From assembly GCA_009667805.1 (NCBI GenBank), contig CM019065.1, forward strand, positions 18,302,952 to 18,366,951: a DNA stretch of 64,000 bases, read 5' to 3'. Positions 1 to 12,009 of this stretch are shown piece after piece. Within the stretch, counting starts at the first letter, position 1. The number at the start of each line of letters is the position of its first letter. The notes below the pieces were generated by a model. That model had not been told where the DNA came from and did no database searches. It saw only the letters and a program-made list of their open reading frames with translations. Origin of the DNA: Leptobrachium leishanense. Its lineage: Eukaryota; Chordata; Amphibia; Anura; Megophryidae. The translations under genes were made by a program, and so were the position numbers.

Positions 1-3000
1 TAATTTTTTATTTTGTTTCTGGCCATTGATTGCGTCTGTTTATTTAAATGTTTGTCTTTACTAACTATTAGTGTATGTGTTTATCTTTGATGTTTTGTAT
101 TTCGTAGTTTTGATATTATGTTTTTAATATGTAATTTATGTATAGGGACTGCTTTTCGTAAACCAGGTTTCTTTGTTTCTGTGTCATTACTGCCTTGCCT
201 CGTGTAAAAAAAAAAAAAAAAAAAGCACAGGAAATGGAGACAATAGGGCTTTACTTCTACAGTGACTTTCAAAAGCGCCTGCTAACTTTTTTTCTCTTTC
301 TCATACATTCATTTTTTCTCTCTTTGTTCTTTTTTTATTTAATTAAAAAAACTCTTTATTTGTAATGTATAATGTTATTATGTGTTTGTATAAGGATTTT
401 TTTTTCTTTGAATGCTAGTAGTCTTTTAGCAGTGCAAGTTGGATAATGGAATATGTAGTTATTTTTGTTGTTCTGTGAGTATCTATTTGGGATAATTGAA
501 CAGTATATACAAATGACATGCGTCTAATGCCTTGAATGACTGTAGTAGCAGTTGAATTCTGGAGCTGTTAGTGCTTTATAAAACTGTAACTGTTGTGGAA
601 TTGGGCGCAGTTTGAGTGCTTCGGCGTGCGTACAGTAGTGGAATAAATAAAGTAAATTATGGGAGCTGGATTTACTGTAAATGGATTATAAATTGATGTA
701 TGATATATATATATAAAAAAATTAGTGTATCAAGGTGATGGGCTCAAAGTTGTACATTTTCCCAAGAGAGGCGTGGTCGGTTATTTTCCTCTGGTCTTTG
801 TTTGAGTCCAGCACTAAGGGATTGACCACACCTTAATATAGGTTATAGGTTTTGCCAAAATGGCTGACTGAGATCATTTACAGTTTTGTAACTTGTATAA
901 TGGAATATATATGTAGGTTCATGTTTAGTTGTTTGGAATCTAAGAGGATGAAGTGATATAAAGCTGAAGGATTTGAGTGAAGGTTTAAAGGAAAGCGCCT
1001 ACAGGTTTAGTAGCGCTGTACAAAGGAATTTAGGCAGATTTCAAATAAAGAAGGTGGTTTTTTGGTTTTATTTTAGTTGACTAAGGAAGATGGAAGGTTG
1101 TAGTTTGGTATCTGAGTATTGTTTGATTTGTTTTCTTTTTCTGCAGTGGTAGCCAGATGTCTAGTATTATTTTTTTTGCTGTCTGATGTTTTTGTCTTTT
1201 GGTGTGAAGTGCAATAGCGTATAACTTTGCCTCCATTGAATATTCTTGGAGGGAATAAAACAGGTTGTAAAATAGCTGCACAAACACCTCACGTTTGAAT
1301 GTTTGTTTTTAACCAATATTCTTAAAAAAGATTATTGATGTTTATTAAGAATCTTTTTCTCTGAGTTTCCTCTGACAACTTTGTGCTAATTAACGCGTCA
1401 AGTTTTAAACATGCCCTTCTATACTTTCTTTCTCAGTTCATGATATTTTTGTTGTGTTTTTTTTATTTGATTGAAGTTCACATTCTTTTCCTAGTCTCCT
1501 CCATTTTGTCTCACTCATGACCCCTCCTCTCCTCCGTGTTGTCTCACTCATGACCCCTCCTCTCCTCCGTGTTGTCTCACTCATGACCACTCCTTTTCTT
1601 TGTGTCCAAAAATGTGTTGCATTTTTTTCTCCATTTTAAAAGTATTTTAACCATATGAATTTTAAAGTTTTTGACAGGTTAATAATACATTTTTTTCCCA
1701 AGTTTTTACTTTAGGTGAAAATTACCCATGCATGCCAACTTTGCTCAAGCTAGATGGAAGATTATGCGATACCAATATTGATAAAGATGTTGGAATTGAA
1801 GGAAATTTACTCAAACACATTATCATTTCACATTGCAATGTTACATCAACCGGATAATAAGGAATTATCAGACACCAGGCAATAAAACAATCTAATTATC
1901 GACAACTCATCAATAAATCATGCTATTTGTAGAAGATCATTGATTTGGAAATACAACTTAAGACATGTCAGTTTTACAAAACTGTTATTTTCAACCAATA
2001 AGACAGAAGACAAAGAGAGAAGATAATGTATTTATATTCTGATGTCGTCTAAGTAATAATTATTTTGTGTCTTTTATTATTTTATATTTTGTTATTTTTG
2101 TTGTTTAGTTACAATCAATATTGTTCAAAATTCCCTGACACATTTAGGATTATTGAAGATCACATCCAATTAAAATTAGAGTTCATTAATGTATTTAGGA
2201 ACATATAATTTAATGCATTTGCATAAATACGTTTCATGACATATATAGTGGTAAATGGAAAGTTTTAATTCGATAAAATTAATGCTGTTTTTATTTTTTT
2301 TTATTTCATTTGAGGATTGGTGTGTTTTATAAACGCCAGGTTTGTTTCACAACACCGAACAAGACTGAATAGGATAGTAATTAAAAAAAAATAATTAAAA
2401 AAAAAAATTATATTTAATAAAAGGGTGGAATATGCACTTCGGCTATTTCCCTTTTGAGCCAAAGTTGCGTATATATATTCTTCTCTAACAATGAGTCAGA
2501 AGTAGTATAATTTTTTTATTGCGTGAGGCCGACAGGCTTCGCGGGGACATTTTGAAATTTATTATCTGTGTCTCTTCTTGTGTAAATTAACATTTTTATT
2601 GTTTTCGTGCATTTGAGAGTGACAATGAATGAATGGATGTATATGATTAGCGGGGTATACCATATTTTCTTTTCTTTTTTATTTTCTTTATTGTTGCTAA
2701 AACCATATCACATCATCAAGAAACCTGACAGTCACAATGACTGCATATGGAACGAATCATGGACATTTTGTGTCAAGGTCAAAGGTCACAGGTAATAAGC
2801 AACCAGCGCAAAGAGACAGCTTGTTCAGGAGTCCCTATGGTGGGAGCTCTGATGACATTCAATGATTATGCGTCTCAAGCTGGGATGTTGAAAAAAAGAC
2901 CACACCCTGATCTCGCACTGTGGACTATGGTATTAGATTATGGAATATTATTTTTTTTATTTAATCCCCTAGATAAGTGTGAGAAAGGATTTAATTTGTG

Positions 3001-3890
3001 AAAATGAGAATGTATTTCTTGAATGTGTGCATGAATGCAGGTGTATATGCGTTTTGTGGAGTGAAGCTGAACATAGGAAAACACACAGATATAGATCTGA
3101 CTCATGTTGATTATTAGATAAATGAACTTTTACATTCAAGTTATACTTTTCTTGTTCGGTGAATTATATTTTGGGAAATGGGAATAAATAGTTATTTAAT
3201 GTCTAGATTAGGTATTTTTGCCTACGCTCCAAATGTGGTTCGCTGGAAGAGTGAATCTAGATAGATAAGTGTATTTTATGCTCATAAAGGGCATCCTTGG
3301 GGATCCTTTTCGTATATCGTACAGGTATTAGGCGAGGATACTATGGCCCAGGTATAATTAGTTTAATTGTCTAGTTTGTTTCATCCTTTTTTGTGATCAC
3401 GATTGTATATGTGATCAATGAGACGATTGAAAGGTATTTTAATATGATAGGTAGTGTGAATCCACCCCCCATTATAAGTGTCAAACCCTGCAAGTCTTTT
3501 ACTTGCATAGGATGTTAGCCTGTGGAATTTAGCCATTTCCTTTGTGTGCAGGAAAGGTGTGTGAACAGTGGATGCTAGAAAAAGCCATCTCTGAATCAAT
3601 ATAGTAATTTTTGACTCACTGTTGGTTAAACTCTGACGTAGAAATGTATCTGTATGCTGATTGGCTATAAGTTCTTTGAAATCTAATAAAAGACCTGTCT
3701 AAGGAAGGATATTTCAGACAGGACTGACGCTACATTGCTTTGTGGCTGATTTTGTTGTCTCTCGCCATGGTGCAGCGCCGCGCCCTGTTTTCAACTTTGA
3801 TATATGAGAAGAAACTTGAAAAAGGTTTATTGAAATTTCATAAATGGTAATTATTATAGGGAGTTTGTTTTGTTTGCTTTAAATCCGAAT
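1..3890. other. AT-rich non-coding DNA, no gene seen
   Basis: This stretch is AT-rich with many homopolymer runs, for example poly(A) near 207-224 and poly(T) near 2290. Open frames are short and have no recognisable domain. The only structured parts are a three-copy tandem repeat at 1507-1605 and a weak LTR-like cluster near 3655-3690, described separately. I see no RNA gene. Confidence 0.6.
1507..1605. repeat. 33-bp tandem repeat, three copies
   Basis: The unit beginning TGTCTCACTCATGACCCCTC occurs at 1507, 1540 and 1573. The first two copies are identical and the third decays at its 3' end (ACCACTCC instead of ACCCCTCC). Confidence 0.9.
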
Positions 3891-3897
3891 TTATCAG

Positions 3898-5296
3898 ATA
3901 ATGCCCCAGCTTTCATGGATTGTGCTCCAGCTTTCATGGATAATGCCTCAGCTCTTATGGATAATGCCCCAGCTCTCGTGGATATTGCCCCCAGCTCTTA
4001 TGGATAATGCCCCAGCTCTCATGGATAATGTCCGAGCTCTTATGGATAATGCCCCACCTCCTTTGGATATGCCCTCAGCTCACATGGATATTGCCCCAGC
4101 TCACACATGGATATGCCCCAGCTCTCATGGATAATGCCCCAGCTCTCATGGATAATGCCCCAGCTCCTTTGGATATGCCCTCAGCTCACATGGATATGCC
4201 CCAGCTCTTATGGATAATGCCCCAGCTCCTTTGGATATGCCCTCAGCTCACATGGATATGCCCCAGCTCTCATGGATAATGCCCCAGCTCTTATGGATAA
4301 TGCCCCAGCTCTCATGGATATTGCCCCCAGCTCTCATGGATAATGCCACAGCTCACATGGATAATGCCTCAGCTCTTCTGGATAATGCCCCAGCTCTCAT
4401 GGATAATGCCCCAGCTCTCATGGATATGCCCCAGCTTTCATGGATTATGCTCCAGTTTTCATGGATATGCCTCAGCTCTTCTGGATAATGCCCCAGCTCT
4501 TATGGATAATGCCCCAGCTCTCATGGATAATGCCCCAGCGCTCATGGATAATGCCCCAGCTCTCATGGATATGCCCCAGCTCTCATGGATAATGCCCCAG
4601 CTCTCATGGATAATGCCCCAGCTCTCATGGATAATGCCCCAGCTCTTATGGATAATGCCCCAGCTCTCATGGATAATGCCCCAGCTCTTTTGGATATGCC
4701 CTCAGCTCACATGGATAATGCCCCAGCTCTTATGGATAATGCCCCAACTCACATGGATAATGCCCCAGCTCACATGGATAATGCCCCAGCTCTTATAGAT
4801 ATGCCCCCAGCTTTCATGGATATGCCTCAGCTTTCATAGATATGCCCCAGCTTTCATGGATATGCCCCAGCTCACATGGATATGCCCCCAGCTTTCATGG
4901 ATATGCCCCAGCTTTCATAGAGATGCCCCAGCTTTCATGGATATGCCCCAGCTTTCATGCATAATGCCTCAGCTTTCATGATTATGCCCCAGCTTTCATG
5001 GATAATGCCCCAGCTTTCATGGATAATGCCCCAGTTTTCATGGATAATGCCCCAGCTTTCATGGATATACCCCAGCTTTCATGGATATACCCCAGCTTTC
5101 ATGGATAATGCCCCAGCTTTCATGGATAATGCCCCAGCTTTCATGGATATGCCCCAGCTTTCATGGATAATGCCCCAGCTTTCATGGATATGCCCCAGCT
5201 TTCATGGCTAATGCCCCAGCTTTCATGGATATGCCCCAGCTTTCATGGCTAATGCCCCAGCTTTCATGGACATGCCCCAGCTTTCATGGATATGCC
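3898..5296. repeat. 20/21-bp minisatellite (ATGGATAATGCCCCAGCTYTC)
   Basis: About 65 to 70 units alternate between a 21-bp form (ATGGATAATGCCCCAGCTCT plus one base) and a 20-bp form (ATGGATATGCCCCAGCTTTC). The CTCTC variant dominates the left part and the CTTTC variant dominates after about 4800, so the array grew from at least two sub-arrays. Long open frames across it encode (M-P-Q-L-S-W-I)n. They arise because the 21-bp unit is a multiple of three, and they break wherever a 20-bp unit occurs, so coding is unlikely. Confidence 0.95.
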
Positions 5297-5304
5297 CCAA
5301 ACTC

Positions 5305-5562
5305 ACCGCCGCTCCGAGCGTCTTCCTCCCAGCGCGCGCGGGCAAATGATGCTGCCCGGCTGTTCGTTGAAGTCCACCAGCCGCGATCTCGCGAGATTGC
5401 AGCGTTAACTCCGGAGTTAACGCCGCAATCTCGAAGACGCGCTGGGATGAAGACCCTCGGAGCGGCGGTGAGGCGAGCCTATGGCTCGCGTGCCGACCCG
5501 GTCGGCCCCGCGTGCCGGGTGTGGCACGCGTGCCATAGGTTCGCCATCATTGCCCTAGACGA
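5305..5562. mobile_element. GC-rich foldback (palindromic) element, possibly hAT-like remnant
   Basis: Three nested or adjacent inverted repeats lie here. The outer arms are 5305-5335 and 5439-5469 (31 bp, about 2-3 mismatches). Inside is 5393-5432, with a perfect 22-bp core GCGTTAACTC/CGGAGTTAACGC at 5402-5423. A second hairpin follows with arms 5473-5494 and 5523-5544. The right end reads GGTTCGCCATCATTGCCCTA (5537-5561), which resembles hAT-type termini. No matching left terminus is visible because the minisatellite abuts directly. It could instead be terminal or internal complementary sequence of the DIRS element next door. Confidence 0.6.
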
Positions 5563-5600
5563 TCAGAAATGCAAAGGGTGGGTCGAGGTGGAAAATACTC

Positions 5601-5680
5601 GCCTCCGAGTGTTTATTAAAATTCGAACTTTCCGTCATATATAGGAAAATTAAACAATTTTAATACAACTACTCGGAGGC
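5601..5680. repeat. inverted repeat beside the DIRS remnant
   Basis: Arm 5601-5623 (GCCTCCGAGTGTTTATTAAA and following) pairs with 5656-5680 (ending ACTCGGAGGC), allowing two small bulges. It lies just beyond the 3' end of the DIRS recombinase remnant, the place where DIRS elements keep terminal or internal complementary repeats. Assigning it to DIRS is inference. Confidence 0.55.
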
Positions 5681-5694
5681 TCCTATTTGCAAAT

Positions 5695-7504
5695 TTAAAG
5701 CCCCTCTAACAAAGGTGAAAACCAGTGAGGTAAGTGCTGGAAATAGAAGGTTTGAAGAGTAGATTCCCTCAACCAATCGGCTGCCCGGATAGGGTCTTTC
5801 AATTTACAACCAGACTGGAGCGCAGAAGATGCCATCGTGCTGTGAGTCGAATGAGCACCAAAGACAGAGACCTCCAACCCTGCCAATGCCATCAACCATC
5901 GTATCCACCCTGACAGGGTAGTAGAGGAAACCGTACGATGAGGAGGAACATATGACAAAAAGAGCGGAGAAACCCGGGGGGGGGGCAGATGAAATCAACG
6001 TCTCTGTTCAACAAGAAATGTCAAAACGCACATCCTCGAGCAAAAGAACGAGAAGGGTAATCTAACACCCTGATATCACTTACTCTCTTACAAGAAAACA
6101 AACATAACACCATCAACAACTTTACAGAGAGCTGTTGCAAAGATAAATCTCTATTATCCGGCCAGTCGGAAAGGAAGCATAACGTAAGGGAAACATCCCA
6201 TGTGGAAGTATATCTTGGGGCAGGGGGACGTGCAAAACGGACCACCCTTAACAAGCAGCAAACCAAGGGGTGACAACCCCCCTGAACCCCGTGAATCCCC
6301 TCATGGCCAGCCGAGATGGCCGAACAAATGGTATTGACCGTCCTATACATCAAACCAGTGTCAAAAGTGTCCACAAGGAAATCCAGCACACAAGCTACTG
6401 GTGCAGAAAAGGGATCGAGATCCCTGCCCACACACCAGTGAGACCATCAGAGCCATGTTCAACCATAGGCAGCTCGGGTACCTGGGGACCATGCCTGTTG
6501 GAGTAAGGCGTTAGTCCAGACCGAAATTCCCTCGAACAATCCGGGTCCCCGGACACCAACCAGGCAATCAACGGACACCGTTCGGACATGAGTGTGTGTG
6601 GAATCCCGTCCGGATCGAGGAGCAGATCTCGGGAGAATGGCAACAGTCGTGGGTGATCCATAGACAATTCCACCAACATTGGAAATCACTGTTTTCCCCA
6701 CCATAGAGGGGTGACAATCACCAAGGTCGCCAATTGCGCTTGTATTTGCGCCAGAGTCCTCATGGCGAATGGAGGAAAGGCATAATGCTGAGGACCAATC
6801 CTGCAGAAACGCATCTGTCCCTGTCGCCTCCGGGTTTGGGTGCCAACTGAAGAACCGCGGCAGTTGACAATTGAGACGTGAGGCAAAAAGGTCCATCTCC
6901 AACAGACCTTAGAGTTCAAATAGTCACCTGAAGACGGAGGGTAGCAGCTGCCAGTCTCCAAAATCCATTGTGTGGCGAGAGTTCCAGTCTGCTATGATAT
7001 TGTCCAGACCAATTGTCTAGACCTGGGAGGAACTATGCTATCACCATGATCTGTTACTGGAAACAGAACATCCAGAATTCCAACGCCAGCTGAGTGAGCT
7101 TCAGGGAACGTGGACCCCCCAGGGCATTGATGTTGCGGTCCGCCGGAAAGTTGTCCATCCATAGCATGTTCCTACAATCCTGGTGACCCCATACAAAACA
7201 TTTCACAGCAAAGAGTCCTGCGAAAAGTTTCAGACAGTTGATGTTTAGGAGAGTTTCGGGCATGGACCAACAACCACCGGACTTGAGAGGACTGCACCTC
7301 GCACCTCAAGCGGTTCTGCAGGTGCCCGAATCCATTGTGAGCGATGGGGGTGGAGGGGATATCTCCTCGCCATTCCAGACTTGGAGGTTCTCGGTCCACT
7401 AGATCAGGTCTAGGTGAGCCTCTTCCGACAGACATAAGTGGTCCCTTCCGAAGGGAATGGGCATTCAGGTGTTGGAGGGCCCAATAATGAAGTGGCGCAG
7501 GCAA
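5695..7504 (-). pseudogene. DIRS-type retroelement remnant: RT end, RNase H and tyrosine recombinase, frameshifted
   Basis: Read on the minus strand from 7504 to 5695, several frames together give the order of a DIRS pol region. First is the end of a reverse transcriptase (PAPLHYWALQ near 7500). Next is an RNase H-like stretch (INCLKLFAGLFAVK near 7240, DNFPADRNINALGG near 7150, LFASRLNCQLPRFFSWHPNP near 6885). Then comes a tyrosine recombinase (LDPFSAPVACVLDFLVDTFD near 6410, PRYTSTWDVSLTLCFLSDWP near 6220, KRVSDIRVLD near 6070), ending in the C-terminal box FGAHSTHSTMASSAL and IRAADWLREST (about 5865-5775). DIRS elements integrate with this recombinase instead of an integrase. The reading frame changes several times and the 5' part (gag, RT palm) is missing, so the copy is dead. 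The HSTHST box has H where such recombinases usually have the catalytic R. Domain assignment is from memory of the family, with good agreement over all three domains. Confidence 0.85.
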
Positions 7505-8190
7505 ATTCGTTTTTTTAAATTCAATTTGAAATATTTATTGGTTTTCCAAACATAATACAGAAAAACATACTCAATGGGGTAAGCATAAATAATCAGGAGT
7601 GGACGCAACACAAAATAAACATTGCAATAATCATCATCCTGATACAGTAGAACAATAAACATAGAGAGTAAAAGAGAAGGAAAGGAAGAAAAAGAGTAAG
7701 AAGCAAAGAAAAGGAACACTTCCGGAGCCAAATTGACCTGCAGTGTTGGTGAGTACCTGAAAACGTATCGGTACCTGTACTCAGTTTTAACAAAATGGTA
7801 TTGGTGTATCCCTAATCTAGAAACATTTTTACTACATTTTTATTGACTTAAGCTCCTATTAGGAGAATAGGAGTCTTCTTTTTTCAGTTCGGTGGAATTT
7901 GTCGATACCAATTCGTCAGTTTTCGCCGACATCCGATAACTGCTTCGGCATCTCGGGACGCCATGCGCCACATGCAGAGATCCAGGTCCCTGGTACTGTT
8001 CCTGTGTGTCAGAGGGGCACACAAAGCAGAGTCACGGTCAGACCCTGGAAGTTGAAACGATCATTCATCAGGGACGCTGTTTTCTGCAGCATGCTATGAC
8101 TCCAGAAGCTGCGCTATCTGCCGGAGACAAAGCACTTTGAGGTCCCCTTGGCACATGTTTCTGTGTGTCTGTGTCAGTAGGTGTTTCAGT
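7505..8190. other. No gene seen
   Basis: AT-rich sequence begins abruptly at the DIRS truncation point. It includes a run rich in A and G at 7640-7720 and ordinary mixed sequence up to the next transposon. I recognise no domain and no RNA. Confidence 0.5.
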
Positions 8191-9108
8191 CAGGGTTATT
8201 CAAAGAGCTCCGAATTGCTGGAGAATGGTAACCAAAGGCTGAAAATCAGCGTTCGGTTACCTTTGCTGGCCATTCGGCTATCCAGAGAGCAGGCAATTCG
8301 CCAAATCCTGGCGAATTGCCTGCACATACGGTGCCTGTTCGGTGCCTGTTAGAGGGCAGTGAAACCCCATGAAAAAGCACTGCTTCGGCTATTATTCAGA
8401 GAACACAAACCAGCAGTGAAAGGTTCCCGAAATGCCCTGCCATTCAGTGGTTTAATTCGGCAGGCTTATTCAGGAGAATCCCATAGGCTTCAATGTTATA
8501 AATATTCCCGTTTTAATTCAATATCTAATAAACCGTTCATTATAATATTCTGCAGTAAAGAGTCTCTTTATTTATAGATTTTTTTGGATATTTTAAGCAT
8601 TTTTCTGGATTTGTTTTTTTTTAAAAAGTCTGATTTTTTTTATTTTTTTAACTTTACTTCTTTTTTCTGTAACAGCCCTTTTTATTATCATTCATTGGAT
8701 CATATGTAAATTTCAGACATTTTCGCTCAGTAGTTTCTTTGCAAACAGCGTTTCACTTTTCCAAATATTCAAGCAAACTGTTTTGCTAACTTGTTCACTC
8801 CATTCGTCTGTGGTGTCGGCTTTTTCCGGTGGCTTCGCTGCGTGTGATCGGCTCCTGCTTGGGTTTTTCCGGCGTCTTCGACGGGTTAATCCAGATGTTT
8901 TTGTAGGTTTCGGCGTGCATTCGCCGGGTTTTTGCAGTGAGTGTTCGCCGGGTTTGCGGAAGCTTTTCCCTGTGCTTCGACAGCCCTGTGGTGCTTGCTG
9001 AATACACCACAGGGTCGCCGAAATGGGATTACCGAATCGGCCCGAATTGAAGAGAACGAAAAGTCACCGAACGTGCGGTGACTTTTCGATTCTCTTTGAA
9101 TAACCCTG
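8191..9108. mobile_element. DNA transposon, CAGGGTTATT family, copy 1 (non-autonomous)
   Basis: The ends are inverted: CAGGGTTATTCAAAGAG at 8191 and CTCTTTGAATAACCCTG ending at 9108. A 3-bp target duplication AGT flanks it (8188-8190, 9109-9111). Internal sequence is shared with copies at 13733, 14674, 18296 and 33207. It contains subterminal palindromes such as GGTAACCRAA...TTCGGTTACC near 8228-8262 and GGTGACTTTTCG near 9076. No transposase frame is visible, so mobilisation would need a protein from elsewhere. I cannot assign the superfamily; the 3-bp duplication argues against Tc1 and hAT. Confidence 0.85.
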
Positions 9109-9180
9109 AGTGTGTCAGCCTGTGTGTTAGTATGTATGTCAGTGTGTCAGCATTTGTGTCTGTGTGTCATATACATAAGA

Positions 9181-9540
9181 AGAAGGAATCCTGGCACTCC
9201 TCTAGCGGTAAACAGCTTTATTCAAAGATATTACTTTTTACATTGAGTCCTATGGGATTTGTCTGTTTAAACCTGTTTTCATTGAAACACCAAAAATCAG
9301 GGCATTTCGCCCCATTTTCGGTGCAGTTCGGCGTTCTGTGACTAGAAGACACTATAGTCTTCTGTGGCACAATATCGGTGCGGTGACTTGCACCGTATTT
9401 TCCTGAAATATTTGATGAACCGACAGTTTAGCGAATAGGAGAATTGCTGCGAAATTACACAGAACGGGGAAATTCACTTTACGGTGCAATTTGTGGCCAA
9501 TTTGGAGGTTAGTGAATAACCCCTATAGTAGAAGGAATCC
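9181..9540. repeat. Segment bounded by 11-bp direct repeats
   Basis: AGAAGGAATCC occurs at 9181-9191 and again at 9530-9540. The enclosed ~340 bp ends in GTGAATAACCCCTATAG, a motif reminiscent of but not identical to the CAGGGTTATT termini. It may be a diverged mobile element with its target duplication; evidence is weak. Confidence 0.35.
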
Positions 9541-10680
9541 CCTAGGATAATCCTCTGTGCTGCTGCATTACGGTGGATTTTGGCACATGGAGCGATGTCC
9601 TGGGGCCGCGGAGAGCTTTACCAATGGATGATCTTCTACTAATCCTGTTGCGTGCTGTAATTAATCTGTAAGGCTGCCAGACACCTGCAGTCACAGCCGC
9701 CGAGCCGCTCTGCGCCGATACATGAAGCTCTCACGGTTGACACAGGGAAAACCCCTGAATTTACACTGCACCCTCGCCCCAAGAGCTGACTCTTAAAACC
9801 GTAAACATGTTAATAATAATCCCTGCACATGGGCTTTTCTGGTATGGTTTAGTGGAATATTTTGAGGTCACACGCTCACAATCCCATGCATAATATTCTG
9901 TTATCACATGCCGCAGGGCAAGCTCTAGGTGGAATTTACAATGTGATGTAGCGGTTAAAAATTAACCCTTGACTCTCCACAGTATTTACCTACAAAAAAA
10001 GGTATAAACCTGTGTAGTGTTCTGGATAATACACCACAACCTGCATTTTAATCCCCCCTGTATTTTCACTCTTCTTCTTTCCGTTCCTTTGTCTAATCGG
10101 ATGCTTCGTCGAGCGCATATGCAGCCAATCAAATGCCTCTAAAATACCCAATACTCACGGATGAGCATTAAAGGGGTACTTTATTAAAAATAGAGAGTTT
10201 CCCCTTTTTTGCCCTTAAATAATTGGGCAGATCCTGTTGACAGCCTCTGCCCAATTTTTTACATAGTATTTTCTTTTTCAATGATTTTACGCCCGTTTTG
10301 TCCCTCGACACACGCTGCTCCTCCTCTTCAGCTAAGGGACTCCCAAAGCTGGGCGTCCCTGAAGCTTTTCTGCACAATGTGTGCTCTTACGCACCTTGTG
10401 TAGCATAGAAACTGAAAACTACGCAACGCTATGGGGTTTGTTCACGTTACGTACGCAAGTTCCGTAGCGACTGTGCAGAGCGATGGATCGGAGCTGAGCG
10501 CGCATGCACAGGTTTGATCCATTGGCTGCCTCTTTGAGAACGCTCGCTACAGCATTTAGTCTCAGAGGGTGACGTTGGCCGCTGTCTGTGTGTGACATCA
10601 CTAGTGACCGATCTGGTGACTGGCAACCGGGAAATCCTGACTGCTGGTGACACAGGGTGGAGGGGACTTCTCCACTTATT
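9541..10680. other. No gene seen; one short hairpin
   Basis: This is mixed-composition sequence without recognisable coding potential. A hairpin AATTGGGCAG/CTGCCCAATT sits at about 10220-10256. Nothing supports a promoter or RNA gene. Confidence 0.5.
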
Positions 10681-10945
10681 ATTATTTTCCTTTATTTATA
10701 TAGCGCCACATATTCCGCAGCGCTTTACAAGATCAGTGTACAAGGGGTTAATACATTACAATACCACACATGGATGATACGGCCTGATTCAGGGGTCCCT
10801 GTTCCCAAGGGAACTTACAATCTATGAGATGTACAAGTATTTTGTGAGTAGGCACAGCCATATCGTTAGGTGTTTTGCCCAAGCACACTCGCTGATGACA
10901 TCTTCTGAGTGGGATCGAGTCGATGATTGTAGAGCAGCGACCCGG
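10681..10945 (-). mobile_element. LINE/SINE 3' end (L2-type tail), minus strand
   Basis: The plus strand reads TTTATATAGCGCCACATATT then CCGCAGCGCTTTAC, the reverse complement of the (R)AAAGCGCTGCGGAATATG...GCGCTATATAAATA tail of vertebrate L2/CR1-type retroelements. The same tail occurs in plus orientation at 35160-35223. Further on is AGGTGTTTTGCCCAAGCACA, a diverged match to the SINE body at 16725 and 26905. It is a retroelement fragment with no coding part. Confidence 0.65.
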
Positions 10946-12002
10946 TGGTTTGGTTGAACCCAATTCTCGTAAAGTTGAGACTTGCTTCTCCACAGTTGTA
11001 TTGGAGGGATGTGCCGAACTCTATTTTGACTTGCTGTCATGTTTCCACATTTCAGCCAGGCCCCCTGCTGGTGAGAGCAATCCGGGCCAGCTCTTGTATT
11101 GTCTGGGCTAGCCAGTCTAGGTTCTCCACCCCTGGACGTCCGTGTGGCTGATCTGGCCTGAGGTCACATGGTCTGCCCAGTTCCCATAAATATTGCTAGC
11201 AATGCAATAGCTCCTGGCTCCTGCATGGGACATTGTCTCCTGAGAGTCTGCTTTTGATATATTTATGTTCTGTGTTACTCTGAATGATCTTGGTCTGGTA
11301 TTTGACAACGCTATTTGCATTATCCCTGTCTGCTGTTCGTTGTTATTCTGTGTATGACTTAGGCCTGGTTTTGACTATCTTCTTGTCTGCTCCCTGTACT
11401 CTGTATATTGCTATGTGTGTACCGACCTCTGCTTATCTGACCTGCTCTCCTGGTTCTTGACTCCTGGCATACGGCTGACACAGTACCCTGGCGTTTAGAC
11501 CCTCTTGCAGTCCTGACTACTCTCTTGTTTATCCCTGTGATTATTCCTTGTGCCCAGTATCCTGTTTACCATTAGAAGGCCAGTATAAGGACCTTATCCC
11601 AGATCAGGGTTTCCTTTTGTGTGTGTGTGCCATTTCTTATTGTTCCAGTTCTCTCTCTCTTGTCCAGTATCTGTGCTGTGGTCTGTCTTTGCAGCCAGAA
11701 GCAAACCTGCCTAAAGGGCTTAACACCCAGTACAAAGGGCCCACCTTGGCTCATGCCAGGTGCCCCTGTGACACTTGCTTCTCCATGGTTGAAGGGTAAT
11801 GTCGGATATAATCTCTGCACGTGAATACAAAACGTTATATATATTGGACTTCTCAGCCAAGCTTCCAATATGTCTATATTGGACTTACTGGACCTATCTC
11901 GGCAGTTGCCTCCAATATATCAGGGATTATTATTTCATAAGAAATCTATACGAGACACAAATATCAATCGTTTATATTTCCTAGAAATTCTCCTGAATTC
12001 TT
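10946..12002. other. No gene seen; T/C-rich strand-skewed tract
   Basis: From about 11120 to 11780 the plus strand is rich in CTG, GAC and CCTG words in a T/C-biased context, which looks like a degenerate old repeat. No domain is recognisable on either strand. Confidence 0.45.
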
Positions 12003-12009
12003 TTAACCT

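Noticed and set aside
3901..5211. Several long overlapping frames encoding (MPQLSWI)n or (MDNAPAL)n
   Set aside because: They are produced by a 21-bp minisatellite unit without stops. 20-bp variant units shift the frame repeatedly and there is no promoter or splice context.
3898..5296. Possible CRISPR-like repeat/spacer array
   Set aside because: Units are contiguous tandem repeats without unique spacers, and the host is a eukaryote. The same applies to the arrays at 22, 24, 27, 35 and 55 kb.
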